A DNA stretch of 64,000 bases, taken from Pontibacter ummariensis. GTDB lineage: Bacteria > Bacteroidota > Bacteroidia > Cytophagales > Hymenobacteraceae. Of the stretch, positions 24,417-33,252 are shown one piece after another (the stretch's first letter is position 1; each line of letters opens with the position of its first letter). The position numbers and the translations under genes are program-made. The notes beneath the pieces were generated by a model. That model ran no database searches, was not told where the DNA came from, and was given only the letters and a program-made list of their open reading frames with translations. The stretch is taken from the NCBI RefSeq assembly GCF_900188175.1, contig NZ_FZOQ01000008.1, positions 1-64,000 on the forward strand, read 5' to 3'.

Positions 24417-25298
24417 CTACCCTTTTGACCGCACCTCGATCTGGCCGTCCCGGACGCGGACTTCAAAGGCGGGTTGTGGCTCGGATGCCGGGCCCTGCTC
24501 AATCTTGCCATCCTCCAAAGAAAAGACGGAGCCATGCCAGGGGCAGCGCACACGGCCGTCTGCCAGCAGGTCGCCATCAGAAAGCGGGCCGCCCATGTGG
24601 GAGCAGCTGTGTGCCAGCGCAAACACCTTCCCCTCCTGCCGGGCTAGCAGCACCGGTACGTCCCCGGCTTTCACGCAGCGCATGCTGTTTTCTGCCAGTT
24701 CCTTTTCCGGCAAAACTACCACAAAGTCTTGTAGCTTCCTGGCTCCTGCAGGGGAATGGTCTACCCCGATGCGCTTGCTGTAAACGAGGTGCCCGCCCAG
24801 GTAAGCTCCCGCACCCACGATCCCGTAGCCCAGCATAGACAGGCCAATGGCCGCTCCGCGCGTTTTCCTGCGCCGCCGCAGCAACAGGGAGGTAACGTAG
24901 AGGGCAGCCGCGCCCGCATTCAGCATGCCGTGCATCAGGCCGAGTTTTCGCTTTTCTTTGGTCGTGCCGGTCCAGTCCGCCAGTCCCGAAAGGGCCGCGC
25001 CTACCGCCCCGACTAGTCCCACAGCCACAGCAGCATCCGCGCCGGGCGCATACTTTTTCTGGCCCAGCAGTTCCATGGTGTCCAGCACGGCGGCTGTCGT
25101 CCAGGACCCGACCGGCACATCTGTGATCGCCGGATGAAGCGGATGCCCAAGCCAAGTGCCGTGCAGGGCGTTCTTGATTTGCTGGCCGGTTTCGCCGCCT
25201 GCTTTAAAAGCATCCACGACCGCAGGCTGAAGAGCATCGCCAGCCGTTTTCAGCCATTCTTGTTGCTCGATGGTATTGATCAACGTATTCTGCTCCAT
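24417..25298 (-). CDS. DUF2231 membrane domain fused to Rieske [2Fe-2S] domain
   Basis: 293 residues. The N-terminal part (about 45-180) is a DUF2231-type membrane domain with four helices: LGHPLHPAITDVPVGSWTTA, AVGLVGAVGAALSGLADWTG, MHGMLNAGAAALYVTSLLL, GYGIVGAGAYLGGHLVY. The C-terminal part (about 195-290) is a Rieske ferredoxin domain with complete ligands: CSHMGGPLSDG and CPWHGSVF (C-x-H ... C-x-x-H). The cluster probably faces the cytoplasm or periplasm beside the membrane and passes electrons; the partner is unknown. Fusions of this kind occur in several phyla. Monocistronic; a repeat copy lies at its 3' side. Confidence 0.88.
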   Translation of the reverse strand: MEQNTLINTIEQQEWLKTAGDALQPAVVDAFKAGGETGQQIKNALHGTWLGHPLHPAITDVPVGSWTTAAVLDTMELLGQKKYAPGADAAVAVGLVGAVGAALSGLADWTGTTKEKRKLGLMHGMLNAGAAALYVTSLLLRRRRKTRGAAIGLSMLGYGIVGAGAYLGGHLVYSKRIGVDHSPAGARKLQDFVVVLPEKELAENSMRCVKAGDVPVLLARQEGKVFALAHSCSHMGGPLSDGDLLADGRVRCPWHGSVFSLEDGKIEQGPASEPQPAFEVRVRDGQIEVRSKG

Positions 25299-25782
25299 TT
25301 GCTTTTATCTCCTTTTCTTTTGGATGGTGTTGCTATGAACGCAGCTTCAGGAAAGGAGGTTTTGCAGGGAAGTCTTACCTGTTCTGGAGCAAGGTTTTTC
25401 GTAAGAGAAGCAGCTTTGGGGAAAGAACTCCCCCTGTGGACTAACTATTTTCTTTTGGAGCATCACCTATAGTAACACCACCCCTCCCGCTGTAGCTATA
25501 TTTATACCTCCGGTACACATATGCAGAAGTATATCATACTAGTGATACTACCTTTGATTTTAGAAATACTATTTAGATCGTTCGAAGCTTCTTCAGAAGC
25601 CCTTCCTACAATTCACTAACGACGTTACTGTTTTCATTATGGTCTCTAGTTAGTAGGATATAAATTTTGTGATAAACCGAAAAGAAGCGATTGGAGGGCT
25701 CTCTTGAGACAATTGCACCCTATATTAAAAGGTCATATATTGATACTTGTATACATAGAAAGTACGACTGACAGAATAAACG
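25299..25782. other. Intergenic region, left edge of AT-rich island
   Basis: About 480 bases; composition shifts clearly to AT-rich near 25480. Promoter for the HNH gene must be here; a TACCTTTG at 25549-25556 fits the Bacteroidota -7 consensus but lacks a convincing -33 partner. No integrase, tRNA end or direct-repeat boundary seen. Confidence 0.5.
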
Positions 25783-26904
25783 ATGGATGCTCAAACCTTT
25801 AGTAACATTAGTAAAATAATTGAACGAGATAGTAAATTCACAACCTATAAATTTGCTTTACTAAGGGGTACAATAGACATAGTACAGGAGAATTCTCCAT
25901 TTATTCTCGTCCGTGGAAATGTTGTAGAAATACCTTTAGGCTTAATGATAGAGAAATGGATCCTTTATTATTATCCAATTCTAGCTTCTCCTCAACTTGT
26001 TCCACAAATAAATGGTAAAGACAAAAAGCTTGCGTTTGGTAAACACTTTGATGAAATCATAAAGCATTATAGACATCACGGGGGACTATCTTTACTCTAC
26101 AACGAGCTACGAAATCAAGGTGTAAGCTTAGAAATAAGAGACAAATTTCTAAATCTTTCCAAGTCTTTAAAAAGAACAATTGTAGAACAACCAATGCGCT
26201 ATATTGGAGGATCTATTTCAAACAAGCATTATTCAATTTTCAACTATCAAGGCACAAGTAAAAGAATAACGTGTAAGTCTCTGAATACGCAATGGCTCGT
26301 TGATTCTTTTGGCTCTTTCACTATCCCTTTCTCTTATTATGAGGCCTTTAAAGTATTAGGTAGCTTTTTGGGTGGAACAGATTCTATACTTTTCAAATGG
26401 GCTGAGTTTTCAGTAAGTGCATCAAGAGATGCACTTACAACAGAAAAAGTAATACATGAAATTTTAAAGGGCCCGATTACGAAAAGAGACGCAAAGGATT
26501 CAAAAGACTTGTACAAATCTATTTTAGGAGAAAAACAGCAAGTTGAGTGCGTTTGGTCAGGTACAAACATAGTCAAATATGATGTCGACCACCTAATACC
26601 TTTTTCTGTATGGAAGAACAACGACTTGTGGAATCTACTACCGGCATCGCCTAAAGTAAATAACCAAAAGCGAGACAAAATTGCATCTTTAACTCTTTTA
26701 GACAAGAGAAAGGACACTATTATTTACTATTGGGAGCTCATTCAACAAAAGTTCAATGAAAAGTTTTTTAATGAGTTAAGCATCTCTCTAACGGGGTACA
26801 TTGACAAACAGAACTGGCAAAACAGAGCTTTTGAACAACTTAAAAAGACAAGTTCAAGCCTAATTAATATTCGAGGTTATGAGGAGTGGAACTATACAAA
26901 ATAA
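25783..26904 (+). CDS. HNH endonuclease domain protein
   Basis: 373 residues, AT-rich (about one third GC by eye). The HNH module is at about 250-300: CVWSG (Cys256), YDVDHLIPFSVW with Asp269-His270, LWNLLPASPKVN with Asn284, and NNQKRDK with Asn293, the D-H ... N ... N arrangement of HNH/HNN nucleases that bind one metal ion. Only one Cys of the frequent zinc pair is present. The N-terminal 240 residues match nothing I know; LVDSFGSFTIPFSYYEAFKV and the preceding part could be a specificity or sensing domain. The last 26 bases overlap the methyltransferase-HIT gene, so the two are almost certainly co-translated. Possible roles: restriction-like or abortive-infection nuclease. The target is unknown. 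Confidence 0.82.
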   Translation: MDAQTFSNISKIIERDSKFTTYKFALLRGTIDIVQENSPFILVRGNVVEIPLGLMIEKWILYYYPILASPQLVPQINGKDKKLAFGKHFDEIIKHYRHHGGLSLLYNELRNQGVSLEIRDKFLNLSKSLKRTIVEQPMRYIGGSISNKHYSIFNYQGTSKRITCKSLNTQWLVDSFGSFTIPFSYYEAFKVLGSFLGGTDSILFKWAEFSVSASRDALTTEKVIHEILKGPITKRDAKDSKDLYKSILGEKQQVECVWSGTNIVKYDVDHLIPFSVWKNNDLWNLLPASPKVNNQKRDKIASLTLLDKRKDTIIYYWELIQQKFNEKFFNELSISLTGYIDKQNWQNRAFEQLKKTSSSLINIRGYEEWNYTK

Positions 26905-27757
26905 CACCTATAGCCATTTAACAGCTAAAGAGAGAGATACCATTTCCTTTCCTGCAAGAATCATCAAAGAAAGGCAGCTATTGAAGGGAGCTATTTTAGA
27001 TTTTGGATGCGGATTAGGTAAAGATGTTGAATTATTAAATAGTATAGGCCATAATGTAACAGCTTATGATCCATTCTATTTTCCTGATTATCCTAAAAAG
27101 CTTTTCGATACAATTATTTGTTTTTACGTGTTAAATGTCCTTCTTCCTAATGAACAGGAACACGTATTAATGAATGTCTCGTCATTACTAAAGTCAAATG
27201 GTAAAGCTTATTTTGCTGTTCGAAGAGACATACAGTATGAAGGTTTTAGGCTTCATAAACTTCATCAAAAGCAAACTTATCAGTGCAATGTTCTACTACC
27301 TTTTAAGTCTATATTTAAAAATGAAAGTTGTGAAATTTATGAGTACCAACATTACACAGCTTTGCACCAAGGAAATGAGCAATTAAGTCCTTTTCTGAAG
27401 GGTAACGAAGAAAGAGAATTAGTTACTGAAAGCACTGAAGCATTTACAATTTATGATAAATATCCTGTCAACCCCGGGCACTGCTTAATTATACCTAAGA
27501 GAATAACAGCAAATTATTTTGATTTAACTGTCGCCGAGCAACAAGCTTGTTGGTCCATGGTAAACAAAGTTCAAAATATTTTACAAGAGCAGTATAATCC
27601 TGATGGCTTTAATATAGGTGTTAACGTTGAAGAAGCAGCCGGGCAAACCATACCACACGTTCACCTTCATGTAATTCCCCGTTATAATCATGATATGGAA
27701 GACCCAAGAGGAGGAGTACGAAATGTAATACCTTCTCGAGGAAACTATTTAAAATAA
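26879..27757 (+). CDS. SAM-dependent methyltransferase fused to HIT hydrolase domain
   Basis: 292 residues. Residues 1 to about 160 form a class I methyltransferase: motif I ILDFGCGLGKDVELL (39-53), acidic Asp64 (AYDPFYFPDYP), FDTIICFYVLNVLLP (76-90) and GKAYFAVRRD. QCNVLLPFKSIF and CEIYEYQHY (136-159) are marks of a small methyltransferase family I have seen without known substrate. Residues about 175-292 are a HIT domain: FTIYDKYPVNPGHCLIIPKR, then the catalytic triad HVHLHV with His260, 262 and 264, and DPRGGVRNVIP. HIT enzymes hydrolyse or transfer nucleotidyl groups, including adenylates on DNA ends. Start at 26879 overlaps the HNH gene by 26 bases. The fusion suggests modification plus nucleotide processing, perhaps in a defence or DNA-modification module. 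Confidence 0.85.
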   Translation: MRSGTIQNNTYSHLTAKERDTISFPARIIKERQLLKGAILDFGCGLGKDVELLNSIGHNVTAYDPFYFPDYPKKLFDTIICFYVLNVLLPNEQEHVLMNVSSLLKSNGKAYFAVRRDIQYEGFRLHKLHQKQTYQCNVLLPFKSIFKNESCEIYEYQHYTALHQGNEQLSPFLKGNEERELVTESTEAFTIYDKYPVNPGHCLIIPKRITANYFDLTVAEQQACWSMVNKVQNILQEQYNPDGFNIGVNVEEAAGQTIPHVHLHVIPRYNHDMEDPRGGVRNVIPSRGNYLK

Positions 27758-27979
27758 GCCCTGAGAACAATGAGTTTGGACTCCACTACGCTTTAAGCCT
27801 AATAAACCCAGGCCCTTGCCTCCCCTTCCTTCCCATCTCTCCAACCTGGTGCACTGAACCGCCTTGATAAATAACCAAACAAGAAAGCACAAACAGCTGT
27901 TAAAGCCCTAAAGCAAGCCCCGGGTTTGTTTCCATTCTTTTCATGCTTATTTTGGGTAAACCACATAGCGACATAGATC

Positions 27980-28966
27980 ATGCAATACAGAAAACTAGGA
28001 AAAACAGGATTTGAGGTATCAGAAGTATCATTGGGTACCTGGCAAGTAGGCGGCCGCTGGGGCGACGCCTTTGATGAGCAGAACGCCGCACAGATTATTA
28101 ACAAAGCCATCGATGAAGGGGTTAATTTTATTGACACCGCCGATGTGTACAGCGAGGGCCAGAGCGAGGCTGCCGTGGCCAAAGTAGTCAAAAGCCGGAG
28201 CGAGCAGGTGTACATCGCCACCAAGTGCGGCCGCCAGATCTCCCCGCATACGTCCGAAGGCTACACGCCCGAACGCCTGAAGGGTTTTGTGGAGCAAAGC
28301 CTGCGCAACATGCAGCTCGAAACCCTGGACCTGATCCAGCTGCACTGTCCGCCAACAGAGGTCTACAACCGTCCCGAAATATTTGAAACGTTCGAAAAGC
28401 TAAAAGAGCAGGGCAAGATCCGGAACCTGGGCGTGAGCGTGGAACTGGTGGACGAAGCCCTGCTGGCCATGCAGTACCCGAACGTGACCACCGTGCAGAT
28501 CATTTACAACATGTTCCGCCTGAAGCCGGGCGAGGAGTTCTTCTCAAAAGCGAAGGAAAACAATGTCGGCATCATCTCGCGGGTGCCTTTGGCAAGTGGC
28601 TTACTTACCGGTAAGATGAGCCCGGAGACGAAGTTCGGCCCGGAAGACCACCGCACTTTTAACCGGCAGGGAGAAGCCTTTGACAAGGGAGAGACTTTTT
28701 CGGGCGTTGACTTTCACCTGGGGCTGGAAGCCGTGGAGGAACTGCGAAAGGTGTTCCCCGGGCAGGAGCCTTTGGCCGCATGGGCCTTGCGCTGGGTGCT
28801 GATGTCGCCGGAAGTAAGCACCGTGATCCCTGGCGCTTCGCGTCCGGACCAGGTAGAGGCGAACATCAAAGCCTCTAACTTACCGGCCCTGAGCCAGGAA
28901 CAAATGCAGGCGGTACAGCAGGTGTATGACCAATACATCCGGCCATCTGTGCACGAGCTCTGGTAA
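27980..28966 (+). CDS. Aldo/keto reductase
   Basis: 328 residues, a (beta/alpha)8 NAD(P)H-dependent oxidoreductase. Catalytic tetrad visible: Asp52 (NFIDTADVY), Tyr57, Lys82 (YIATKCG) and His122 (LIQLHCPP). The segment ASGLLTGK and the STVIPGASRPDQVEANIKAS end fit the YghZ/AKR11-14 type groups that use NADPH. Substrate unknown, broad carbonyl reduction likely. Composition returns to the genome norm here, marking the right edge of the AT-rich island. The desulfurase-like gene follows 61 bases later in the same direction and may share a transcript. Confidence 0.9.
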   Translation: MQYRKLGKTGFEVSEVSLGTWQVGGRWGDAFDEQNAAQIINKAIDEGVNFIDTADVYSEGQSEAAVAKVVKSRSEQVYIATKCGRQISPHTSEGYTPERLKGFVEQSLRNMQLETLDLIQLHCPPTEVYNRPEIFETFEKLKEQGKIRNLGVSVELVDEALLAMQYPNVTTVQIIYNMFRLKPGEEFFSKAKENNVGIISRVPLASGLLTGKMSPETKFGPEDHRTFNRQGEAFDKGETFSGVDFHLGLEAVEELRKVFPGQEPLAAWALRWVLMSPEVSTVIPGASRPDQVEANIKASNLPALSQEQMQAVQQVYDQYIRPSVHELW

Positions 28967-29027
28967 GGGACCAGAACCGCGCCAACACCTCTTTCACCCA
29001 AACAAGCACCTTTCAACAAGCTAAGAC

Positions 29028-30269
29028 ATGAGTACCTTATCCGTACAGCAGCTTCGCGCTGACTTCCCTGCCTTACAGGAGACAAAAGACAGGAAGCCTT
29101 TTATCTATTTCGACGGTCCCGGCGGCACCCAGATGGCGCAGCAAGCCGTGGATGCCATGGTGGGCTATATTACGAGCGGCATGGCCAATTTACATGGCGC
29201 TTTTGAAACCAGCGTAAAGACAGACCGCTTACTGGAAGATGGCCGGAAGGCAGTGGCGGACCTTCTGAACTGCACCCCACAGGAGGTAGCCTTCGGGCAG
29301 AACATGACCTCCCTTGCCTTTTCCATTGCCCGCAGCCTGGGGCCTTTCATCACGGCCTCGGATGAAGTGGTGGTGACGGAGCTGGACCACCGCGCCAACG
29401 TAGACCCCTGGGTCACGCTGGCCAAAGACAAGGGGGCACCCGTGACCTTTATTCCGGTGAACCCCGACACTTACACCCTGGAGCTGGACAAGCTGCACGA
29501 GCTTATCACCGAGAACACGAAACTGGTGGCCGTGGGCCTGTCGTCGAACGTAACGGGTACGGTAACGGACATCGCCCGGATCATTGCCCGGGCAAAGGAA
29601 GTAAACGCCCTGGTGGTGGTGGATGCCGTGCATGCGGTGCCCCACCTTTCCCTGGACTTTAAAGACCTGGGCTGCGATGTGCTGCTGTGCTCGGCCTATA
29701 AGTTCTTCGGTCCGCACGTGGGCATTGCCGTAATCGCCGCTTCCCTTTTCGAGAAGCTGCCCGTGTACAAGCTGCAGCCCGCCCCGCAGGAGATACCCGA
29801 TAAGCTGGAAACCGGCACCCAGAACCACGAAGCCATCGCCGGTCTGATCGGGGCCATTTCATTCATCGAAAACCTGGGGGAAGGCGCTACCCGGAGAGAA
29901 CGCCTGCAGTCGGGCATGCAGCGGATAGAGGCACATGAGCAGGAGCTGAGCGACCGGATCGAGGCCTTTTTAAAGCGTGTGCCGGAAGTGCGCCTGTACC
30001 GGGCACCGGAAGGCACGCCCAAGACGCCCACCTTCGCCTTTACCCTGGATAACATAAACGCCCGCGAAGCCTCGGCCTGGTTTGCCGAACGCTACAACAT
30101 GAACATTGCCGACGGCCACTTTTACGCCTCTACCATGGCCGAGAAGCTGGGTGTAAACCCCATGGGCGGCTGGATCAGGATTGGCTTGGCGCCTTATAAT
30201 ACCCTGGAAGAGGTAGAACTTTTTGAGCAGGGCCTGCAAGCGTTCTTAAGCGAGCATAGCAGCCAATAG
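29028..30269 (+). CDS. Cysteine-desulfurase-like PLP aminotransferase (class V)
   Basis: 413 residues. Fold-type I PLP enzyme: YFDGPGGTQMAQQAVDAM (27-44), VVTELDHRANVDPW (115-128), Asp199 and His202 in VVVDAVHAVPHLSLDF, and the Schiff-base Lys225 in CSAYKFFGPHVG. It belongs to the cysteine-desulfurase-like branch next to NifS/SufS. The persulfide Cys of true desulfurases is not evident: the usual loop region reads MNIADGHFYASTMAEKLGVN without Cys, so sulfur transfer is doubtful, and a role as lyase or aminotransferase on another amino acid is equally possible. The 3' end of the coding sequence forms one arm of a hairpin. Confidence 0.82.
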   Translation: MSTLSVQQLRADFPALQETKDRKPFIYFDGPGGTQMAQQAVDAMVGYITSGMANLHGAFETSVKTDRLLEDGRKAVADLLNCTPQEVAFGQNMTSLAFSIARSLGPFITASDEVVVTELDHRANVDPWVTLAKDKGAPVTFIPVNPDTYTLELDKLHELITENTKLVAVGLSSNVTGTVTDIARIIARAKEVNALVVVDAVHAVPHLSLDFKDLGCDVLLCSAYKFFGPHVGIAVIAASLFEKLPVYKLQPAPQEIPDKLETGTQNHEAIAGLIGAISFIENLGEGATRRERLQSGMQRIEAHEQELSDRIEAFLKRVPEVRLYRAPEGTPKTPTFAFTLDNINAREASAWFAERYNMNIADGHFYASTMAEKLGVNPMGGWIRIGLAPYNTLEEVELFEQGLQAFLSEHSSQ

Positions 30270-30292
30270 CTGCGCCCGCTTAAGAACGCTTG
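30237..30292. terminator. 16-bp hairpin overlapping a stop codon, between convergent genes
   Basis: Perfect arms 30237-30252 (inside the desulfurase-like coding sequence) and 30277-30292. It lies between two convergent genes and could end both transcripts, though no strong T-tract follows on either side. Confidence 0.55.
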
Positions 30293-30326
30293 TCTGAAGA
30301 ATGGCAGGGGTACCTTCGCAGAAATG

Positions 30327-32462
30327 CTAGTGGGCCTCTGCCATTTCTGTTTTACCATGTTCCGCGCTGATGCTCTTCTGCATGTCGGCCGGCACCGGGG
30401 CATATGCGGCGAAGTGGCTGCGCACGATGGCCCGGCCCTGGCTCAGGTTGCGGATAGAGGCCAGGAGCTTGTCCAGCTCGGCCAGTGGTGCCCGGGCCCG
30501 GATCACCTGGTAGTCCTGCTCCATTTCCATGTTCAGGATAATCCCTCTCCGGATCTGCAGTTCCGTCATCATGTCGCCCAGCAGCGAAAGCGGCACCCTT
30601 ACTTCCAGCTCCTGTACCGGCTCCAGCAGGAGGGGCTCTGCCTGCATAAAGGCTTCCCGGAAGGCCATCATCCCGGCGATCTTAAAGGAAATGTCGTTGC
30701 TGTCGACGGGGTGCATTTTGCCATCAAATACGCTCACCCGCACGTCGCGCACGTAGGAACCGGTGAGCGGCCCCTGCTCCATTTTCTCCATCACCCCTTT
30801 GAGGATAGAGGGCAGGAAGCGGCCATCGATCACCCCGCCCACAATGCAGTTGTTGAACACCAGTTTGCCGCCCCAGGGCAGGTCGATCGTTTCTGTTTCC
30901 CGTACCGGGTGCTCCTTCAGCGGGGGCATGCCTTCGTAGTAGGGCTCCACCTGCAGCGACACCTCCCCGAACTGCCCGGCTCCTCCCGACTGTTTTTTGT
31001 GGCGGTAGGTGGCCGTGGCGGCCCGCTGGATGGTTTCGCGGTACGGCACCTTCACTTTCTGGAACTCGACCTGCATTTTGTACACGTGCTCCAGCCGCCA
31101 TTTTGTGACCATCAGGTGCAGCTCGCCCTGGGTGGCCAGGATGAGTTGCTTCAGTTCCTGGTCGTAGCTCACCTCCACGGTGGGGTCTTCCATGTGTATC
31201 TCGCTCAGCACCTCCCCCAGCTTCTCCTCATCCTGCCGGTTGACGGCGGTAACCGCCACCCGCCATTTCGGATCCGGAAACTGTATCGGCTCGATACTGC
31301 CTGTGGCCTCCTTGCCGTTCAGCGTATGGTTGGTGTAGGTGTTCCGCAGCTTTAGCGTGCAGCCAATATCCCCGGCCTTGAGGCACTCCACGGGGTTACG
31401 GTTCTTTCCATCGGTTATAAACAACTGCCCGATGCGCTCCACTGTGTTCGTCTTCTCGTTCTGCAGTTCCATGCCGGTCGTTACTTCCCCGGCCAGTACT
31501 TTAAAGAAAGACAAACGACCCAGGCGCGGCTCAATCAGGGTTTTAAAGAAAAACAGGCGGGTGGGTGCCTGCGGATCACAGGGTACCTCCTGCCCGTCTT
31601 CGGTGCCCTCCGGGGGCATTTCGGTGGCAGAAGGCGCCACATTGTCGATAAAGCCCATCATGCGGCCCGAGCCCATGTCTTTTTTCGCGGACAGGCAGAA
31701 CACCGGGAACACCTCGTGCTTCATCATCCCTATTTTCAGACCCTGCCGCATTTCGTCTTCGTCCAGCGTGCCCTTCTCAAAGTACTTCTCCATCAGGCCC
31801 TCATCGTTCTCCGCCGCCTTTTCCACCAGCTCGTTGTGCAGCGCGTTCGCCCGCTCCTGCTCGCTGTCGGGTATGGGGAGCTTTTCGGGCTTGCCCCCTT
31901 CTTCCGGAAACTTATAAAGCACCATCTTCAGCAGGTCCACGATGCTGTCGAAGCCCAGCCCCGTATTGACAGGATATTGCATGATGGTGACCGCCGGCCC
32001 AAAAAAGAGCTTCGCTTCCTCGATGGTTTGCTTGAAACTGGCCCTGCCGGAGTCCAGCTGGTTCACAGCCAGGATGGTGGGCTTTTTATAGCGGTCCACA
32101 TAACTCCAGAGCAATTCGGTGCCTACTTCCACCCCGTTCTGGGCGTTGAGCAACAATACCGCCGTGTCGCACACCCGGATGGAGGAGATCACCTCCCCCA
32201 CGAAATCGTCGAGGCCGGGGGTATCCATCAGGTTGATCTTGTAGTCCCGCCACTCGGTATGCAGGCTGGTCGCATACACGGAACTGCCGCGCTCGTGCTC
32301 CACCTCGTGGTAATCGGAGACGGTGTTGTGCTCCTCTACTGTCCCACGGCGGTTAATGATGCCTGCTTCGAAGAGCATGGTTTCGGCGAGCGTTGTTTTA
32401 CCGCTTTTCGCAGGGCCTAGCAGCGCTACGTTTTTGATGTGTTTTTCGTCATACGTCTTCAT
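30327..32462 (-). CDS. Elongation factor G-like translational GTPase (EF-G2 type)
   Basis: 711 residues from the ATG at 32462; the frame is open 24 codons further but the P-loop spacing fits the later start. G1 GPAKSGKT (16-23), G3 DTPGLDDF, and domains II to V follow (TTGMELQNEKTNTVERIGQL, PKWRVAVTAVNRQDEEKLGE, YRHKKQSGGAGQFGEVSLQV). The G4 motif is NQLD in place of NKxD. In the second, ribosome-linked EF-G-like group (FusA2/EF-G2), translocation is not the main job; in some bacteria it aids ribosome rescue or is induced in stress. The normal fusA is not in this window. A 9-bp-arm palindrome lies about 120 bases upstream. Confidence 0.88.
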   Translation of the reverse strand: MKTYDEKHIKNVALLGPAKSGKTTLAETMLFEAGIINRRGTVEEHNTVSDYHEVEHERGSSVYATSLHTEWRDYKINLMDTPGLDDFVGEVISSIRVCDTAVLLLNAQNGVEVGTELLWSYVDRYKKPTILAVNQLDSGRASFKQTIEEAKLFFGPAVTIMQYPVNTGLGFDSIVDLLKMVLYKFPEEGGKPEKLPIPDSEQERANALHNELVEKAAENDEGLMEKYFEKGTLDEDEMRQGLKIGMMKHEVFPVFCLSAKKDMGSGRMMGFIDNVAPSATEMPPEGTEDGQEVPCDPQAPTRLFFFKTLIEPRLGRLSFFKVLAGEVTTGMELQNEKTNTVERIGQLFITDGKNRNPVECLKAGDIGCTLKLRNTYTNHTLNGKEATGSIEPIQFPDPKWRVAVTAVNRQDEEKLGEVLSEIHMEDPTVEVSYDQELKQLILATQGELHLMVTKWRLEHVYKMQVEFQKVKVPYRETIQRAATATYRHKKQSGGAGQFGEVSLQVEPYYEGMPPLKEHPVRETETIDLPWGGKLVFNNCIVGGVIDGRFLPSILKGVMEKMEQGPLTGSYVRDVRVSVFDGKMHPVDSNDISFKIAGMMAFREAFMQAEPLLLEPVQELEVRVPLSLLGDMMTELQIRRGIILNMEMEQDYQVIRARAPLAELDKLLASIRNLSQGRAIVRSHFAAYAPVPADMQKSISAEHGKTEMAEAH

Positions 32463-32940
32463 ACAGGTAAGATTTACAGGTTGTGTTACAGATAGAAGGT
32501 TTAAACGGAGGCGGCACACTAACACACTGCACATCAGGCCGCTACACTTAACTTATGCGAGAAATAAAGGCAAAAGGTTATTTTTTGTATTAGTATAATA
32601 CAAACGCACTCAAAAAGCGGCAGCACCGGTCTCATTTATCACTCCGGCGCCTCATTCCACAACGAAATGCCACTCTACAGGCCAGGAAAAGCCCGAAGGG
32701 AAGGGAGTTAGAAAATGGTTTTATCGGGTAGAGCTGCAGGTGGTACCACACAGCAGGCGCTGGACCAATTACAAAAGCACAGGGGCTAAGGCTGCCGCTC
32801 ATCTAATACAAGTGCTATACCCTTACGATTACTTGAGACAGTTACAAAGAGCAGACTGTCCTCTTGAGGGGATTAAGGGAGTGTTTCCATTACAATTAAT
32901 CCTATATTGCAGGGTATTCCTTTTTAAAGCTTAGCGTACC
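32463..32940. other. Intergenic region between divergent genes
   Basis: About 480 bases with the EF-G-like promoter region on the left, including the palindrome at 32584-32604, and the promoter of the 32941 gene on the right. No gene. Confidence 0.5.
32584..32604. promoter_or_regulatory. Perfect palindrome upstream of the EF-G-like gene
   Basis: TTTGTATTA and its inverse separated by GTA. On the minus strand it begins with a TTTG, with TAACCTTTTG 20 bases on, similar to the Bacteroidota -33/-7 pair. A dimeric repressor could therefore cover the promoter of the EF-G-like gene. Promoter reading is tentative. Confidence 0.4.
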
Positions 32941-33252
32941 ATGAGCATACAACTCCCTTACACCAGCATTGTCCGGGAAGCTTTCAGCCTTTACCTGGAC
33001 CAGCAGATCGATTTGGATACGTTGATTGAGCGGCTACGTGAAATTGAACTGCAGGTGATGTCGGAGGACCCGGACGAGGAGGAAACCGGAAAGCGCCTGT
33101 GGTTCCGTTTTTTTGAAGGTGACCCGCTGCAAACCACGATCGAAGACATCGAAACGGACCTCAGCCAGCCCTCCCACCCCAACAGCATGATCCTGCAACG
33201 CGGCATCGCCCTGGGCCTGGAAAGCAACGAACTGGAAGTACACTATTCTTAG
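32941..33252 (+). CDS. Small acidic protein of unknown function
   Basis: 103 residues, soluble, acidic. Segments IVREAFSLYLDQQIDLDTLI and DPDEEETGKRLWFRFFEGDP suggest a mostly helical N-terminus and a middle loop. No metal or catalytic motif. It starts with a plain ATG at 32941 and has coding-type codon use similar to its neighbours. The MaoC-type gene follows 131 bases later in the same direction. I do not recognise the family. Confidence 0.55.
   Translation: MSIQLPYTSIVREAFSLYLDQQIDLDTLIERLREIELQVMSEDPDEEETGKRLWFRFFEGDPLQTTIEDIETDLSQPSHPNSMILQRGIALGLESNELEVHYS

Noticed and set aside
25549-25556. Bacteroidota -7 promoter box before the HNH gene
   Set aside because: TACCTTTG fits the consensus, but no TTTG is found at a suitable distance upstream, and such octamers arise by chance in AT-rich DNA.
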